A DNA stretch of 47,006 bases from NCBI RefSeq assembly GCF_007990755.1, contig NZ_BJXA01000072.1, positions 1-47,006 of the forward strand, given 5' to 3'. The first letter of the stretch is position 1, and every line of letters starts with the position of its first letter. The notes under the pieces are model-generated. The model was not told the origin of the DNA and ran no database searches. It saw only the letters and a list, made by a program, of their open reading frames with translations. Below are positions 34,409-43,302 of the stretch, one piece after another. The stretch is from Nocardia ninae NBRC 108245. Lineage in GTDB: Bacteria > Actinomycetota > Actinomycetes > Mycobacteriales > Mycobacteriaceae. The position numbers were made by a program, and so were the translations under genes.

Positions 34409-35454
34409 GTATTCGTAAACCACTGATCGGCTTCGGCATCTTCGCGCTGGTGTCGATCCTCGTCACGGTGGTCGTCTGGAATACGTTGGCGCGCATCGTC
34501 GATGGCGATACCCGCACCTATTCGGCGACCTTCACCGATGTGCTCGGCCTGCACGAGGGTGACGACGTGCGGATGGCGGGCGTGCGGGTCGGCAAGATCG
34601 AGAAGATCGAGCTGGTGCGGGATCAGAAGCTGCGCAAGCAGGTGGCGAAGGTGAGCTTCGTCGTGCAGCGTGATCAAACCCTCTATGACGACACCAAAGC
34701 CCTTGTCCGCTACCAGAACCTGATCGGCCAGCGGTATGTGGCCTTGGCGCCTGGCAAGGCGTCCGGTCCGGCCCCGCTGCAGGACAACGCGTCGATTCCG
34801 CTGGAGCGCACCGAGCCGTCGTTCGACGTCTCGGGTCTGCTCAACGGTTTTCAGCCGCTGTTCCAGGCGTTGCAGCCCGAGCAGGTGAACCGCCTCTCCG
34901 AGACCTTCATCCAGGCACTGCAGGGTGACGGAGTCTCGTTGAGCGCGTTCATCGTGCAGGCCGCGCAGCTGGCCACCGACTTCCAGCGGCGGGATGCGAT
35001 CCTGGCCGATGTGATCACCAACCTCTCCGGTGTGATGGCGGGGTTGGCCAAACGAGGTGATGAATTGGAGACCCTGGTGACCCAGACCCGGGCCTTGATC
35101 GGCGGGTTGTACGAGCAGGGCCAGTCGCTGCAGACCTCGACCGTGCAGATCGCCAACGCGACCAGCTCGCTGGTGGACATGGTCGGCCACATCCAGCCCA
35201 AGCTGCAGACCGCCCAGAATTCCACCAGCGCGGCGTTGACGCTGCTGCTGGACAACGGCGCCAAGCTCGATCAGATGGCGATCGACCTGCCCAACATCAT
35301 CTCGATCGCGGGCAAGCACACCGCCGAGGGTGGCTACGCCAACGCCTACCTCTGCGGCTTGGACATCTCGCTCTACGGGGTGCTGTTCCCGCGCGGGTTC
35401 ATCCACAACCTCGGCATCGGTGGCAAGGCCCAGTCGGCGGTGTGCCGCCCATGA
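34405..35454 (+). CDS. MceB-family lipid-transport protein
   Basis: 349 residues. An N-terminal helix (LIGFGIFALVSILVTVVVW) is followed by the MCE domain (ATFTDVLGLHEGDDVRMAGVRVGKIEKIEL) and coiled helical repeats (ALIGGLYEQGQSLQTSTVQI). It lacks the usual lipobox, so it is held by its helix. It is one of the six subunits expected to form a hetero-hexameric tube carrying lipid across the periplasm. Its ATG overlaps the mceA stop by four bases, and its TGA overlaps the mceC start. Confidence 0.88.
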   Translation: MSIRKPLIGFGIFALVSILVTVVVWNTLARIVDGDTRTYSATFTDVLGLHEGDDVRMAGVRVGKIEKIELVRDQKLRKQVAKVSFVVQRDQTLYDDTKALVRYQNLIGQRYVALAPGKASGPAPLQDNASIPLERTEPSFDVSGLLNGFQPLFQALQPEQVNRLSETFIQALQGDGVSLSAFIVQAAQLATDFQRRDAILADVITNLSGVMAGLAKRGDELETLVTQTRALIGGLYEQGQSLQTSTVQIANATSSLVDMVGHIQPKLQTAQNSTSAALTLLLDNGAKLDQMAIDLPNIISIAGKHTAEGGYANAYLCGLDISLYGVLFPRGFIHNLGIGGKAQSAVCRP

Positions 35455-36449
35455 TGTCGAAGATGAAGGCAAGGTTCGACAACAACCGCTACTTCTGGCT
35501 GGGCATCCTCGGCGGTGCGCTCATCGTGGTCCTGCTGCTCGCCTCCAGCGCGGTCAAGCTGATCGGTGTCGGCGAACAGACGGTGAAAGCCGAGTTCGTG
35601 CAGGCCGCGGGCATCAAGGTCGGCGATCGGGTCAACGTCGCGGGTGTGACGAGTGGCCGGGTGGACGGTGCGAAGCTCGAGGGCGACCACGTGCTGCTGA
35701 CGCTGAGCGTCAAGAACGGCGTGAAGCTCGGCCCCGACGCCCGCGCGTCGATCAAGATGGCCACGCTGCTCGGCGCCAGGTACGTGGATCTCGATCCCGG
35801 CGACGGTTCCGGTTTGAAGGGCGGCCGGATCCCGTTGTCCAACACAGCCGTTCCATACAACTTGGCCGATGTGGTGCAGGAGGGCACGCCGAAGTTCGAG
35901 GCGCTCGACACCAAGAAGCTGTCGGAGTCGCTGAACCTGATCAACCAGCAGATGGGCGATTCGCCGGAGCTGGTGGCGCAGGCACTCGACAGTGTCGGCG
36001 CGCTGGCCAAGGTGATGGATGCGCGCAAGGACGAGGTCAACAGCCTGCTCAAGGATCTGAACCGGGTCACCCAGATCCTCGGCGACAACCGCAACAGCGT
36101 GTTGCTGGTGATCACCCAGGGTGAGGCCATCGCGAACCGGGTGATGGAGCGCCAGGGTCTGCTGCGCCAGCTGCTCGACAATATCGCCGAGCTCACCAGG
36201 CAGCTGCAGGAAATCGGCGCGCAGAACGACAATCAGCTCGGCCCGACCATCGTGCAGCTCAACACCATGTCCGAGGGCCTGCAGAAGAACAAGGAAAATC
36301 TGGACCGGCTGTTGTCGCTGATGCCGCCGACCGTGCGCTACCTCGCGAACTCCTGGGGTGGCAACGGGCCGTACGGCTCGGTCGGCCTGCCCTGGATTTT
36401 CCCGGACAACTGGTTGTGCCGCGCCAACGTGATCGAGGGGTGCCAGTGA
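35451..36449 (+). CDS. MceC-family lipid-transport protein
   Basis: 332 residues from ATG 35451, which overlaps the mceB TGA (a second ATG follows at 35454; an in-frame GTG nine bases earlier is less likely). N-terminal helix FWLGILGGALIVVLLLASS, then the MCE domain (AEFVQAAGIKVGDRVNVAGV) and the helical tube region (DNIAELTRQLQEIGAQNDNQ). It ends with PDNWLCRANVIEGCQ, a short tail with two cysteines that could form a disulfide. It is one subunit of the heteromeric complex. Confidence 0.88.
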   Translation: MMSKMKARFDNNRYFWLGILGGALIVVLLLASSAVKLIGVGEQTVKAEFVQAAGIKVGDRVNVAGVTSGRVDGAKLEGDHVLLTLSVKNGVKLGPDARASIKMATLLGARYVDLDPGDGSGLKGGRIPLSNTAVPYNLADVVQEGTPKFEALDTKKLSESLNLINQQMGDSPELVAQALDSVGALAKVMDARKDEVNSLLKDLNRVTQILGDNRNSVLLVITQGEAIANRVMERQGLLRQLLDNIAELTRQLQEIGAQNDNQLGPTIVQLNTMSEGLQKNKENLDRLLSLMPPTVRYLANSWGGNGPYGSVGLPWIFPDNWLCRANVIEGCQ

Positions 36450-37555
36450 TGACCTGGACGACGCAGAACCTGCGCAGAGTGGCCAAGACGCTCGTCGTCG
36501 GTGCCGCCGCGCTGACCGTCGGCAGCTGCTCGCTGGTGCCGAGTTCGGTGAACGACGCACTCGGCCGGACCATTCGGGTCACCGCCGACTTCGAGAACAT
36601 CGCGGGCATCTACGAGGGCAACCCGATCACCGTGCTCGGGCTCGACGTCGGCAAGGTCGACAAGATCGTGCCGAAGGGCACGCTGGTCGAGGTGCACATG
36701 TCGATCAACAACGACGTGAAGATTCCGAAAGACGCGATGGCCGCGATCATTTCGCCGTCCATCGTCACCGACCGGCACGTCGAGCTCACCCCGGTCTACA
36801 CCAAGGGCGACACCCTCACCGACGGCGCGCATCTGCCGCTGGCCAAGACCAAGACGCCGGTCGAACTCGACACGATGATCAAGACCATCGATCAGTTCGC
36901 CGCCGCGCTCAAGCCGGAGCCGGGCACCGAGGGCATCGGCCCGCTCTCCGGCCGGGTGTTGTACCCGATGGTGAACGGCAACGGCGAGAAGATGCGGGAC
37001 ACGCTCAACGCGTTGTCCGGTGCGCTGAAAGTCGGTGTGGACAACAAGGATGCGGTGTCCAACATCATCATCAAGCTGAACGAGCTCACCACGATGCTGG
37101 CCGACAACGACCAGTCGGTGCGCGACTTCAGCAACCGGATGACCCAGATGACCGGGCTGCTCGCCGAGCAGGCCCCCGGCCTGCAGGCGACGCTCGATCA
37201 GATCAACGACTTCCTGGCCAACACCAGCGGCACGCTCGGCCAGTACCAGGATCAGCTGGCGAGCGCCCTGGCCGGATTGACCAACGTCACCGCCCAGTTG
37301 CGCGAGAACGCTTACGGCATCACCGAAGTCGTCGACGTGGCGCCGATGGTCTTCCAGAACATCGACCGGATCGTGAACCGGGAAGGGCGCTACGTTCGGC
37401 TGCACGCGATCATCGGCACGGCACTGTCCGGTGAGATGGTGAGCGTGTTCTGCGAGCGGATCCAGATGAAGGCGGACGGTTGCCGCACCGGAAACATGCA
37501 GGACTTCGGGCCCGACTACGGCCTGACCGCAGCGCTGCTCGGACTGACGAAATGA
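36446..37555 (+). CDS. MceD-family protein with a possible lipobox
   Basis: 369 residues from GTG 36446 (an ATG one codon later also fits). The GTG overlaps the mceC stop. The N-terminus is a short basic-hydrophobic signal (RRVAKTLVVGAAALTVGSCS) that ends in a possible lipobox (T-V-G-S-C), C28 from the GTG. That is unusual: in tuberculosis it is MceE that is the lipoprotein. The MCE domain (ADFENIAGIYEGNPITVLGLDVGKV shortened: IAGIYEGNPITVLGLDVG) and the helical region follow. If lipidated, this complex has two lipid-anchored subunits, D and E. Confidence 0.85.
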   Translation: MMTWTTQNLRRVAKTLVVGAAALTVGSCSLVPSSVNDALGRTIRVTADFENIAGIYEGNPITVLGLDVGKVDKIVPKGTLVEVHMSINNDVKIPKDAMAAIISPSIVTDRHVELTPVYTKGDTLTDGAHLPLAKTKTPVELDTMIKTIDQFAAALKPEPGTEGIGPLSGRVLYPMVNGNGEKMRDTLNALSGALKVGVDNKDAVSNIIIKLNELTTMLADNDQSVRDFSNRMTQMTGLLAEQAPGLQATLDQINDFLANTSGTLGQYQDQLASALAGLTNVTAQLRENAYGITEVVDVAPMVFQNIDRIVNREGRYVRLHAIIGTALSGEMVSVFCERIQMKADGCRTGNMQDFGPDYGLTAALLGLTK

Positions 37556-38655
37556 CGTACCGAATGACGATCAAGGCACGCCGCGCACTGATCGCGGTCG
37601 CGGCGGTGGCTGGTGTGGGCATCACCTCCGGGTGTGGTCTCACGGTGGAGAAGCTGCCGCTGCCCAAGCCCGGCGTATCCGGCGAAACCTACACCGTGCA
37701 CGCCGTTTTCGAGAACGCGCTGAACCTGCCGGACCAGGCGAAGGTGAAGATCGGCGGCTCGGATGTCGGCGTGGTCTCCAACATCAAGACCAAGAACTTC
37801 CAGGCCGTCGTCGACCTGACGATCAGCAAAGACATCGAGCTGCCCAAGAACAGCACCGCCGAACTGCGCCAGGCCACGCCACTGGGTGACGTGTTCATCG
37901 CGGTGTCCAAGCCGAAGACCGAGCCGGGCACCGAAATGCTGCGCAGCGGAGACACGCTCGGCCTCGACAAGACCTCGGCGGGTGCCACCGTCGAGCAGCT
38001 GCTGATCTCGATCTCCATGCTGTTCAACGGTGGTGGCGTCGCCAGCCTCAGCAAGCTCACCTCGGAGCTGGACTCCATCGTGGGTGGACGCGGCGGCCAA
38101 CTCTCGCACCTGATCACCGAAATGACCGGCGTGGTCGGCAGTTTGAACGCCAACTCGGCGAAGGTCGACAGCGTGCTGAACGAATTCAGCGCGCTGGCCA
38201 ACACCATCGAGTCCCGGCGCGCCGAGCTCGGCCAGGTGGCCGACACGCTGCCCCAGATGATCGGCGCCATCGCCGAGAACAACAGGGCCATCGGCGATCT
38301 GCTGACCAAGGTGTCGACCACCAGTGCGGCGCTCGGCGATTACGCGGACACCTCCGGCCAGCAGCTGGGTAGCCTGCTCGACAACACCCGCGCGCTGATG
38401 GACGCGCTGGCCGCGACCGGCGACAACCTCGGCATCCTGCTCGATCGGGCGCGCGAGATCCGGCCGAAGGTCGACGCGACCTTCAAGGGCAAGAGCTTCG
38501 CCGTCTACGCCACGCTGACCAACCTCGACCTCAGCGCGGTGACCGACCCGCAGCACGGCGGCCTGCATGATCTGCGCGACGTGCAGGATCTGGCGGGCAG
38601 CCTGATCCAGGTGCTGCAGATAGTGCAGAACCGGGTGGAGGGTGGTCACCGATGA
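37552..38655 (+). CDS. MceE-family lipoprotein
   Basis: 367 residues from ATG 37552, which overlaps the mceD stop. The signal (ALIAVAAVAGVGITSGCGL) ends in a good lipobox with C28, as in the LprK group of MceE proteins. The MCE domain (ENALNLPDQAKVKIGGSDVG) and the long helical region (KVDSVLNEFSALANTIESRR) follow. It probably lines the lipid tunnel like the other subunits while anchored by its lipid. The next gene overlaps its stop by four bases. Confidence 0.88.
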   Translation: MTYRMTIKARRALIAVAAVAGVGITSGCGLTVEKLPLPKPGVSGETYTVHAVFENALNLPDQAKVKIGGSDVGVVSNIKTKNFQAVVDLTISKDIELPKNSTAELRQATPLGDVFIAVSKPKTEPGTEMLRSGDTLGLDKTSAGATVEQLLISISMLFNGGGVASLSKLTSELDSIVGGRGGQLSHLITEMTGVVGSLNANSAKVDSVLNEFSALANTIESRRAELGQVADTLPQMIGAIAENNRAIGDLLTKVSTTSAALGDYADTSGQQLGSLLDNTRALMDALAATGDNLGILLDRAREIRPKVDATFKGKSFAVYATLTNLDLSAVTDPQHGGLHDLRDVQDLAGSLIQVLQIVQNRVEGGHR

Positions 38656-39824
38656 TCGCGAAACTGATGCAGCACAAGCTGGTGTTGTCGACCATCGGCC
38701 TGGTGCTGGTATTCGTGATCGGCGCCAGCTATCTGATGATCAGCATCATGCGGGTGAACCCGTTGAAGTCCAGTTACACCGTCACGGTGAATCTGGACCG
38801 TTCGGGTGGTCTGCAACCGGGCAACGATGTGACCCTGCGCGGCTATCGGGTCGGCAAGGTCAACTCGATCAAGCTGACCGACCGCGGCCAGGCCATCGCC
38901 GCGGTGGCGGAGATCGAGAGCAAGTACAAGATTCCGGTGGACACCGCGATCTCGGTGCAGGCGCTCTCCGGCGCGGGCGAGCAGTACATCGACTTCCGCC
39001 CGGCCAGCGAGCAGGCGCCGTACCTCGGCGACGGCGCGGTGATCAAATACGATGCGGCCAAGATCAAGACGCCGACCCCGGTCTGGTCGGTCCTCGACAA
39101 CGCCAGCGCACTGATCGCGCAGGTCGATCCGGACAAGTTCGGCGTCATCCTGCACGAGCTCGACATCGCGCTCAGCGGCGGCCCGGATCAGTTGCGCGGC
39201 ATGGTCAACGGCATCAGCCTGGCCATGGCCGGCTTCGACAATCTGCTGCCGCAGACCACGAACCTGATCGCCAACCTGCGCACCATCGCGAACACCACCT
39301 CCAACGCTCAGCCCGACCTCGGCACGCTGACCCGCAACTCCGGCGCGCTGTTCACCCAGTTCAACAACGCCAACGCCGAACTGCAGGGCATTCTCGAGCG
39401 CGCACCGGGGCAGTTGGCCAGCCTCGGCGCGGTGCTGGACAAGACCAGTGATCCGATCACCAGCCTGGCCACCAATTTCGCGGCGATGACCAAGGCCGCG
39501 CAGTTGCGCCTGCCCGCCCTGCGCGCGCTGTTCCCCTCGCTCGCGCTGGGTGCGGACGCGCTGGGTGTGCCTGCCCACGACGGCGAGTTCCACGCGATCC
39601 TCGACATCTGGCCGCGGCCGTTCTGCACCTACAACACGCCGCAGCTGCGCAACGAGGTCATCCAGGACGGCTCGATTCCCAAGTGGAACTACTGTGAGAA
39701 TCCGCCGCCCGGCCAGGAGATCCGTGGTGCCGCCAACGCACCGCGCCCGAATGTGCCGAACAACGGCGCGCACATGCCGCCGGGTGTGGATCCGAACGAA
39801 CGGACCCTGCCCCCGATCAAGTGA
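38652..39824 (+). CDS. MceF-family lipid-transport protein
   Basis: 390 residues. N-terminal helix VLSTIGLVLVFVIGASYLMI, then the MCE domain (LDRSGGLQPGNDVTLRGYRV, with ALSGAGEQYIDF at its end), helical repeats and a proline-rich tail (PPPGQEIRGAANAPRPNVPN). It is the sixth and last MCE subunit. Its ATG overlaps the mceE stop. It is followed after 132 bp by the Mce-associated gene, whose gap is the only sizeable one in the operon. Confidence 0.88.
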   Translation: MIAKLMQHKLVLSTIGLVLVFVIGASYLMISIMRVNPLKSSYTVTVNLDRSGGLQPGNDVTLRGYRVGKVNSIKLTDRGQAIAAVAEIESKYKIPVDTAISVQALSGAGEQYIDFRPASEQAPYLGDGAVIKYDAAKIKTPTPVWSVLDNASALIAQVDPDKFGVILHELDIALSGGPDQLRGMVNGISLAMAGFDNLLPQTTNLIANLRTIANTTSNAQPDLGTLTRNSGALFTQFNNANAELQGILERAPGQLASLGAVLDKTSDPITSLATNFAAMTKAAQLRLPALRALFPSLALGADALGVPAHDGEFHAILDIWPRPFCTYNTPQLRNEVIQDGSIPKWNYCENPPPGQEIRGAANAPRPNVPNNGAHMPPGVDPNERTLPPIK

Positions 39825-39956
39825 GTTGCACCCGGTCCCGCGGTGAAACCGTGGGTCCGGGCATACTCGCCGAGAGAACGCGTACGGTACGCCCGAGATG
39901 CGGGCCCGTCAGTCGATCGGTGCGCCCGCGCGCCGGGAAAGTGCAGGTTTGTATCG

Positions 39957-40781
39957 ATGTCCACCGATGACGCTGACACCAACAAGGACGCCGAGGACGC
40001 GGTGACCGAGGACGCTGCGACCGAGAAGTCCGCCGCAACGGCGAAGCCTGAGCTGTCGAAGACAGAAACGGCAACGACCGAGAAGAAGGTGGCGACCGAA
40101 AAGCAGCCCGCGGCCGAAAAGAAGGCAGCGTCGGAGGCCGGTGCGACGGCGAGTGGTCCGGCCGGCGCGAAGCGGTCCGCCTCGTTGCCGCTGATCGCCG
40201 CGTTCGCGGCGGGTGTACTGGCGGTGGCCGCGATCACCGCGGTGGTGGTGTTCTTCCTGCAGGGCAAGGACCGCGGCGAGAAGCTGGACGCGATCCGCGA
40301 TTCGACGCAGGCCGCCTGCACCTTCGGCAAGGACGTCTCGGTCTACGACTACACCAAGAACCTCGACGACTACTTCACCAAGGTGAAGTCCGGGGCGAGC
40401 GGCGAATTCCTCAAGGAGTTCGACGACGCGACCAAGGCGCTCAAGGACGCGATGGTGCAGGCGCAGGTCAAGTCCTGGGTCGACGACGTGCAGTGCGGCT
40501 ACCAGTCCGGTGACAAGACCGAGGCCAAGGTGCTCGTCACGCTCACCCAGTACCGGACCAACTTCACCCAGTCGACGCCGGAGCGGCAGTTCGTCGTGGT
40601 GATCGCGCAGCTGACCAAGTCCGGGGACAAGTGGCTGGTCGAGAAGCTCGATTCGCCGATGCTGAAGGGCGCGGGCACCGGTCTGCCCGGCGCTCCGGGT
40701 GCGCCCGTGCCGGGCGAAGCCCCCGCACCTGCGCCTGCCCCCGCGCCGAGTGGGCAGCCTGCCCCGCAGCCGGGTAACTAG
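39957..40781 (+). CDS. Mce-associated membrane protein
   Basis: 274 residues from ATG 39957. The first 70 residues are a highly charged, low-complexity cytoplasmic tail (repeats of Ala, Glu, Lys and Thr). One helix (SLPLIAAFAAGVLAVAAITA, about 75-98) follows, then a small extracytoplasmic domain of about 140 residues with a cysteine pair (AACTFGKDV, DDVQCGYQS) and a proline/alanine-rich end (PAPAPAPAPSGQPAPQPGN). This is the Mas/Omam layout; such proteins stabilise Mce complexes (OmamA, for example). Mycobacterial operons often have two to four such genes; here only one is seen. The ribosome site is poor (GCAGG). A strong terminator hairpin follows at 40806-40842. Confidence 0.82.
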   Translation: MSTDDADTNKDAEDAVTEDAATEKSAATAKPELSKTETATTEKKVATEKQPAAEKKAASEAGATASGPAGAKRSASLPLIAAFAAGVLAVAAITAVVVFFLQGKDRGEKLDAIRDSTQAACTFGKDVSVYDYTKNLDDYFTKVKSGASGEFLKEFDDATKALKDAMVQAQVKSWVDDVQCGYQSGDKTEAKVLVTLTQYRTNFTQSTPERQFVVVIAQLTKSGDKWLVEKLDSPMLKGAGTGLPGAPGAPVPGEAPAPAPAPAPSGQPAPQPGN

Positions 40782-40805
40782 CCTGCGGTCGTAAGTCCGA
40801 CGAGC

Positions 40806-40842
40806 GCCTCCGGCGGTGGGGCGAACCACCACCGCCGGAGGC
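40806..40842. terminator. strong bidirectional hairpin between mce operon and RNase HI gene
   Basis: A perfect 14-bp inverted repeat, arms GCCTCCGGCGGTGG (40806-40819) and its complement (40829-40842), with a 9-nt loop. It lies between convergent genes, 24 bp after the Mce-associated stop and 23 bp before the RNase HI stop. It has no U tract, as is common in high-GC bacteria. Confidence 0.78.
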
Positions 40843-40865
40843 TATTCGATCTGGTCGCGCACCGA

Positions 40866-41438
40866 TCAGAACAGCGTCAGTGTCTGCGGCGCCGACGGCG
40901 CGGCCGCCTTCCCCGCGGCCTGCTCTCGTGGCGCTTCCGGCGCCGCCGGCGTTTCTTCCACAAGCACCGCGGGGATCTCCGCGGTGTTCGCCTCGGCGAC
41001 GGCCGCTGTCGCGGCGGCCTTCCGAGCCGCTTCTCCGGCAAGCGCGTCGGCCTGCTCGTTGAAGTAGTTGCCGACATGTCCACGGACCCAACGGAACCGG
41101 ACGGGCCCGGGCCTGCTGGCGATCGCTTTGTCGATCTGCCGGATGAGTTCCACGTTCTTCACGGCGCCGCCGCTCGAGGTGCGCCAGCCGTTGAGCCGCC
41201 AACTGGAGATCCACTCCGACGCGCACTTGATCGCGTAGAGCGAATCGCTTTCGATCAGTAGGGGTTCGGAGCCGGGATGGGCGAGAATCGCCTCCAGCAC
41301 CGCGCGTAGCTCCGCGACCTGGTTGGTGCCGGAGGCGGCACCGCCGCTCAGCGAGGAGCCCTGATGATTGACCCAAGCCCAGCCGATGGCGCCGCCGGGG
41401 TTGCGGAGGCAGGATCCGTCGGTGCTCACGATGATCAT
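40866..41438 (-). CDS. rnhA: ribonuclease HI with C-terminal tail ending in a clamp-like peptide
   Basis: 190 residues from ATG 41438. The catalytic residues of RNase HI are all in place: D7 (STDGS), E43 (VAELRAVLEA), D65 (ESDSLYAI), H121 (RGHVGNYFNEQ) and D131 (ADALAG). The enzyme degrades RNA of RNA-DNA hybrids, such as R-loops and primers. The core ends near residue 137. A tail of about 50 residues, rich in Ala, Glu and Pro, follows and ends in QTLTLF. That last peptide resembles the beta-sliding-clamp-binding motif (Q-x-hydrophobic-x-L-F, compare QAMSLF of the E. coli delta subunit). Attachment to the replication clamp is inference. Longer starts run into the neighbour's 3' end and look wrong. 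Confidence 0.88.
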   Translation of the reverse strand: MIIVSTDGSCLRNPGGAIGWAWVNHQGSSLSGGAASGTNQVAELRAVLEAILAHPGSEPLLIESDSLYAIKCASEWISSWRLNGWRTSSGGAVKNVELIRQIDKAIASRPGPVRFRWVRGHVGNYFNEQADALAGEAARKAAATAAVAEANTAEIPAVLVEETPAAPEAPREQAAGKAAAPSAPQTLTLF

Positions 41439-41448
41439 GGCTGGCACC

Positions 41449-41919
41449 CTACGCAATCCGACCGACAAGATCGGTACCGTGGAATTCTTCTATCTCCCTT
41501 CGCAATTGGGACTCGGTGCGGCGGAGCGCCGATTTGACGGCGGAATCCACCAGACCGACACAGAGTCGCCCCGCCAAGCCACGCGGGGGGCTGTACTCCG
41601 CCTCGGACGTCAGCACCGACCGCCCGTATCCGAGCGGATCGAAGCGCAGCGTCAGGGTCCCGGACAAACGCCCACGCAGCGTATACCCGATCACCACGTT
41701 GCGACGATATTCGGTGACCTCGCATGTCATCCTCGGCCGCCACAGCATCAGCCGTGCGGTGGTCGCGTACATCGCGCCGAGGCCGGAGTCGAGCTCACCG
41801 GTCGGTTCGAAGTCGGCGACCGCGAACATCCAATCCGGTACGAACAGATGGTTGTCCGTATAGGTGAAGGCGACCTCGACAGGCGCCCCGACGTCACTCG
41901 CGTACTTGATGCGGCCCAT
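41449..41919 (-). CDS. SRPBCC (START-like) family protein
   Basis: 156 residues with GGGAGG before the ATG at 41919. The pattern MGRIKYASDVGAPVEVAFTY, then NHLFVPDWMFAV and a Y/R-rich middle (TCEVTEYRRNVVIGYTLRGR) is that of the polyketide cyclase/START-like fold, ligand unknown. The C-terminal helix (SAVKSALRRTESQLRREIEEF) closes the pocket. The RNase HI gene follows 10 bp downstream on the same strand, so they are probably co-transcribed. The second SRPBCC protein of the window (17978) is not closely similar. Confidence 0.8.
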   Translation of the reverse strand: MGRIKYASDVGAPVEVAFTYTDNHLFVPDWMFAVADFEPTGELDSGLGAMYATTARLMLWRPRMTCEVTEYRRNVVIGYTLRGRLSGTLTLRFDPLGYGRSVLTSEAEYSPPRGLAGRLCVGLVDSAVKSALRRTESQLRREIEEFHGTDLVGRIA

Positions 41920-42081
41920 GAGGCCCTCCCGGTTCCACGACTGGCGTTAAAAGTACTACAGAACTCCTCTTTATTGGAGGGTTGCGCCGGATTCGGTGCG
42001 GCGGTTTTTCACAGTGCGACCGGCCGGTTGCTCGGTTGCTCCGCGCTGGTCAGGTCCCATATTGGACCGGTCGGTCGTGTT

Positions 42082-43281
42082 CTAGCTGCTGCCCAGCTGA
42101 TCGACGATGTACTCGGCGATCGGCATCGCGGAGGTCGCTGCCGGGGACGGTGCGTTGAGCACGTGCACCGAGCGCGCGGTGCGCTCGATCATGAAGTCGT
42201 GCACCAGGGTGCCGTCGCGCAACACCGCCTGCGCGCGGATGCCCGCCTCGCGCGGCCGCAGATCCGCGAGGGTCAGCTCCGGGCAGTAGCGACGGCACTC
42301 GGCCAGATAGCCGCGCTTGAACAGCGAATTACGCAGTTCGCGCAGCCCGGTGCGCACGTTCGCCGCGGCCACCCGGTGCACACCGGGGAAACCGAGCACC
42401 GCTCGCGCGTCCCTGGCATCGAAACTGCCTTTGCGATAGCCCTCCCTGGCCAAGCCGAGCACCGCGTTCGGGCCGACGGTCAGCGCGCCGTCGATGGTCG
42501 GGCTCAGATGCACGCCGAGGAACGGCAGTGTGGGATCGGGAATCGGATAGATCAGCGTGCGCACCAGCCCCGCCCGCTCCGGCGGCAGCTGGTAGTACTC
42601 GCCGCGGAACGGCACGATCCGGAAATCGTTGCGCAGGCCCGCCATTCGAGCCATCCGATCGGCCTGCAGGCCCGCGCACACCACGAGGGTGCGTGCCGTC
42701 CATGAGCCGGTCGGCCCCGCCGCGGTGACCGTGGCGTCGGTCTCGGCGAGGGAGGTAACTTCGGCGCCGAGGACCAGCTGGCCGCCTGCCCGGCGGACCT
42801 CGTCGGCCAATGCGGTGGTGATCGCGGTGTAGTCGACGATGCCGGTGTCCGGCACGAACAGTGCGCCGACCCCGGTCACCCTCGGTTCGCGCCGATGCAG
42901 CTCGGCGGCGTCGAGCAACTCGACCGCCACGCCGTTGGTGACCGAACGCTCGTGCAATGCCAGCATCCGTTGCCGCTCGGCCGCATCGGTGGCGACCAGC
43001 AGCTTGCCGCAGACCTCGAAGGGAATCTTTTGTGCCGCAGCGAATTCCTTGGTCCAGCGGGCGCCGCGGCGGCACAGCCTGGCCTTCAGGCTGTCCGGCG
43101 GATAGTAGATGCCCGAATGGATGACGCCGCTGTTGTGCCCGGTCTGGTGGGTGGCCAGCGCGGCGGCCTTCTCCAGGAGCACCAGGGTCGCTCCCGGATG
43201 ACGCTGCAGTAGTCGATGCGCCGTGGCCACCCCGACGATGCCGCCGCCGATCACGCAGAAGTCGTAGGTGCTGTTCGGCAT
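42082..43281 (-). CDS. lhgO: L-2-hydroxyglutarate oxidase
   Basis: 399 residues. FAD-binding GxGxxG-like motif CVIGGGIVGVATAHRLL (8-24), then the LhgO family signature HQTGHNSGVIHSGIYYPPDS and KARLCRRGARWT. FRGEYYQLPP and FLGVHLSPTIDG are further conserved segments. The enzyme oxidises L-2-hydroxyglutarate, a side product of 2-oxoglutarate metabolism, back to 2-oxoglutarate and passes electrons to the membrane. The start is ATG 43281. A 162-bp gap follows on the minus strand before the SRPBCC gene. It contains the near-palindrome at 42017-42032 but no gene. Confidence 0.92.
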   Translation of the reverse strand: MPNSTYDFCVIGGGIVGVATAHRLLQRHPGATLVLLEKAAALATHQTGHNSGVIHSGIYYPPDSLKARLCRRGARWTKEFAAAQKIPFEVCGKLLVATDAAERQRMLALHERSVTNGVAVELLDAAELHRREPRVTGVGALFVPDTGIVDYTAITTALADEVRRAGGQLVLGAEVTSLAETDATVTAAGPTGSWTARTLVVCAGLQADRMARMAGLRNDFRIVPFRGEYYQLPPERAGLVRTLIYPIPDPTLPFLGVHLSPTIDGALTVGPNAVLGLAREGYRKGSFDARDARAVLGFPGVHRVAAANVRTGLRELRNSLFKRGYLAECRRYCPELTLADLRPREAGIRAQAVLRDGTLVHDFMIERTARSVHVLNAPSPAATSAMPIAEYIVDQLGSS

Positions 43282-43302
43282 ACGAGAACAGTAGGCCGAG
43301 AG

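Noticed and set aside
42017-42032. Near-palindrome around ACCGGCCGGT after the LhgO gene
   Set aside because: Short GC-rich palindromes are frequent here by chance. It may add to termination but nothing else supports it.
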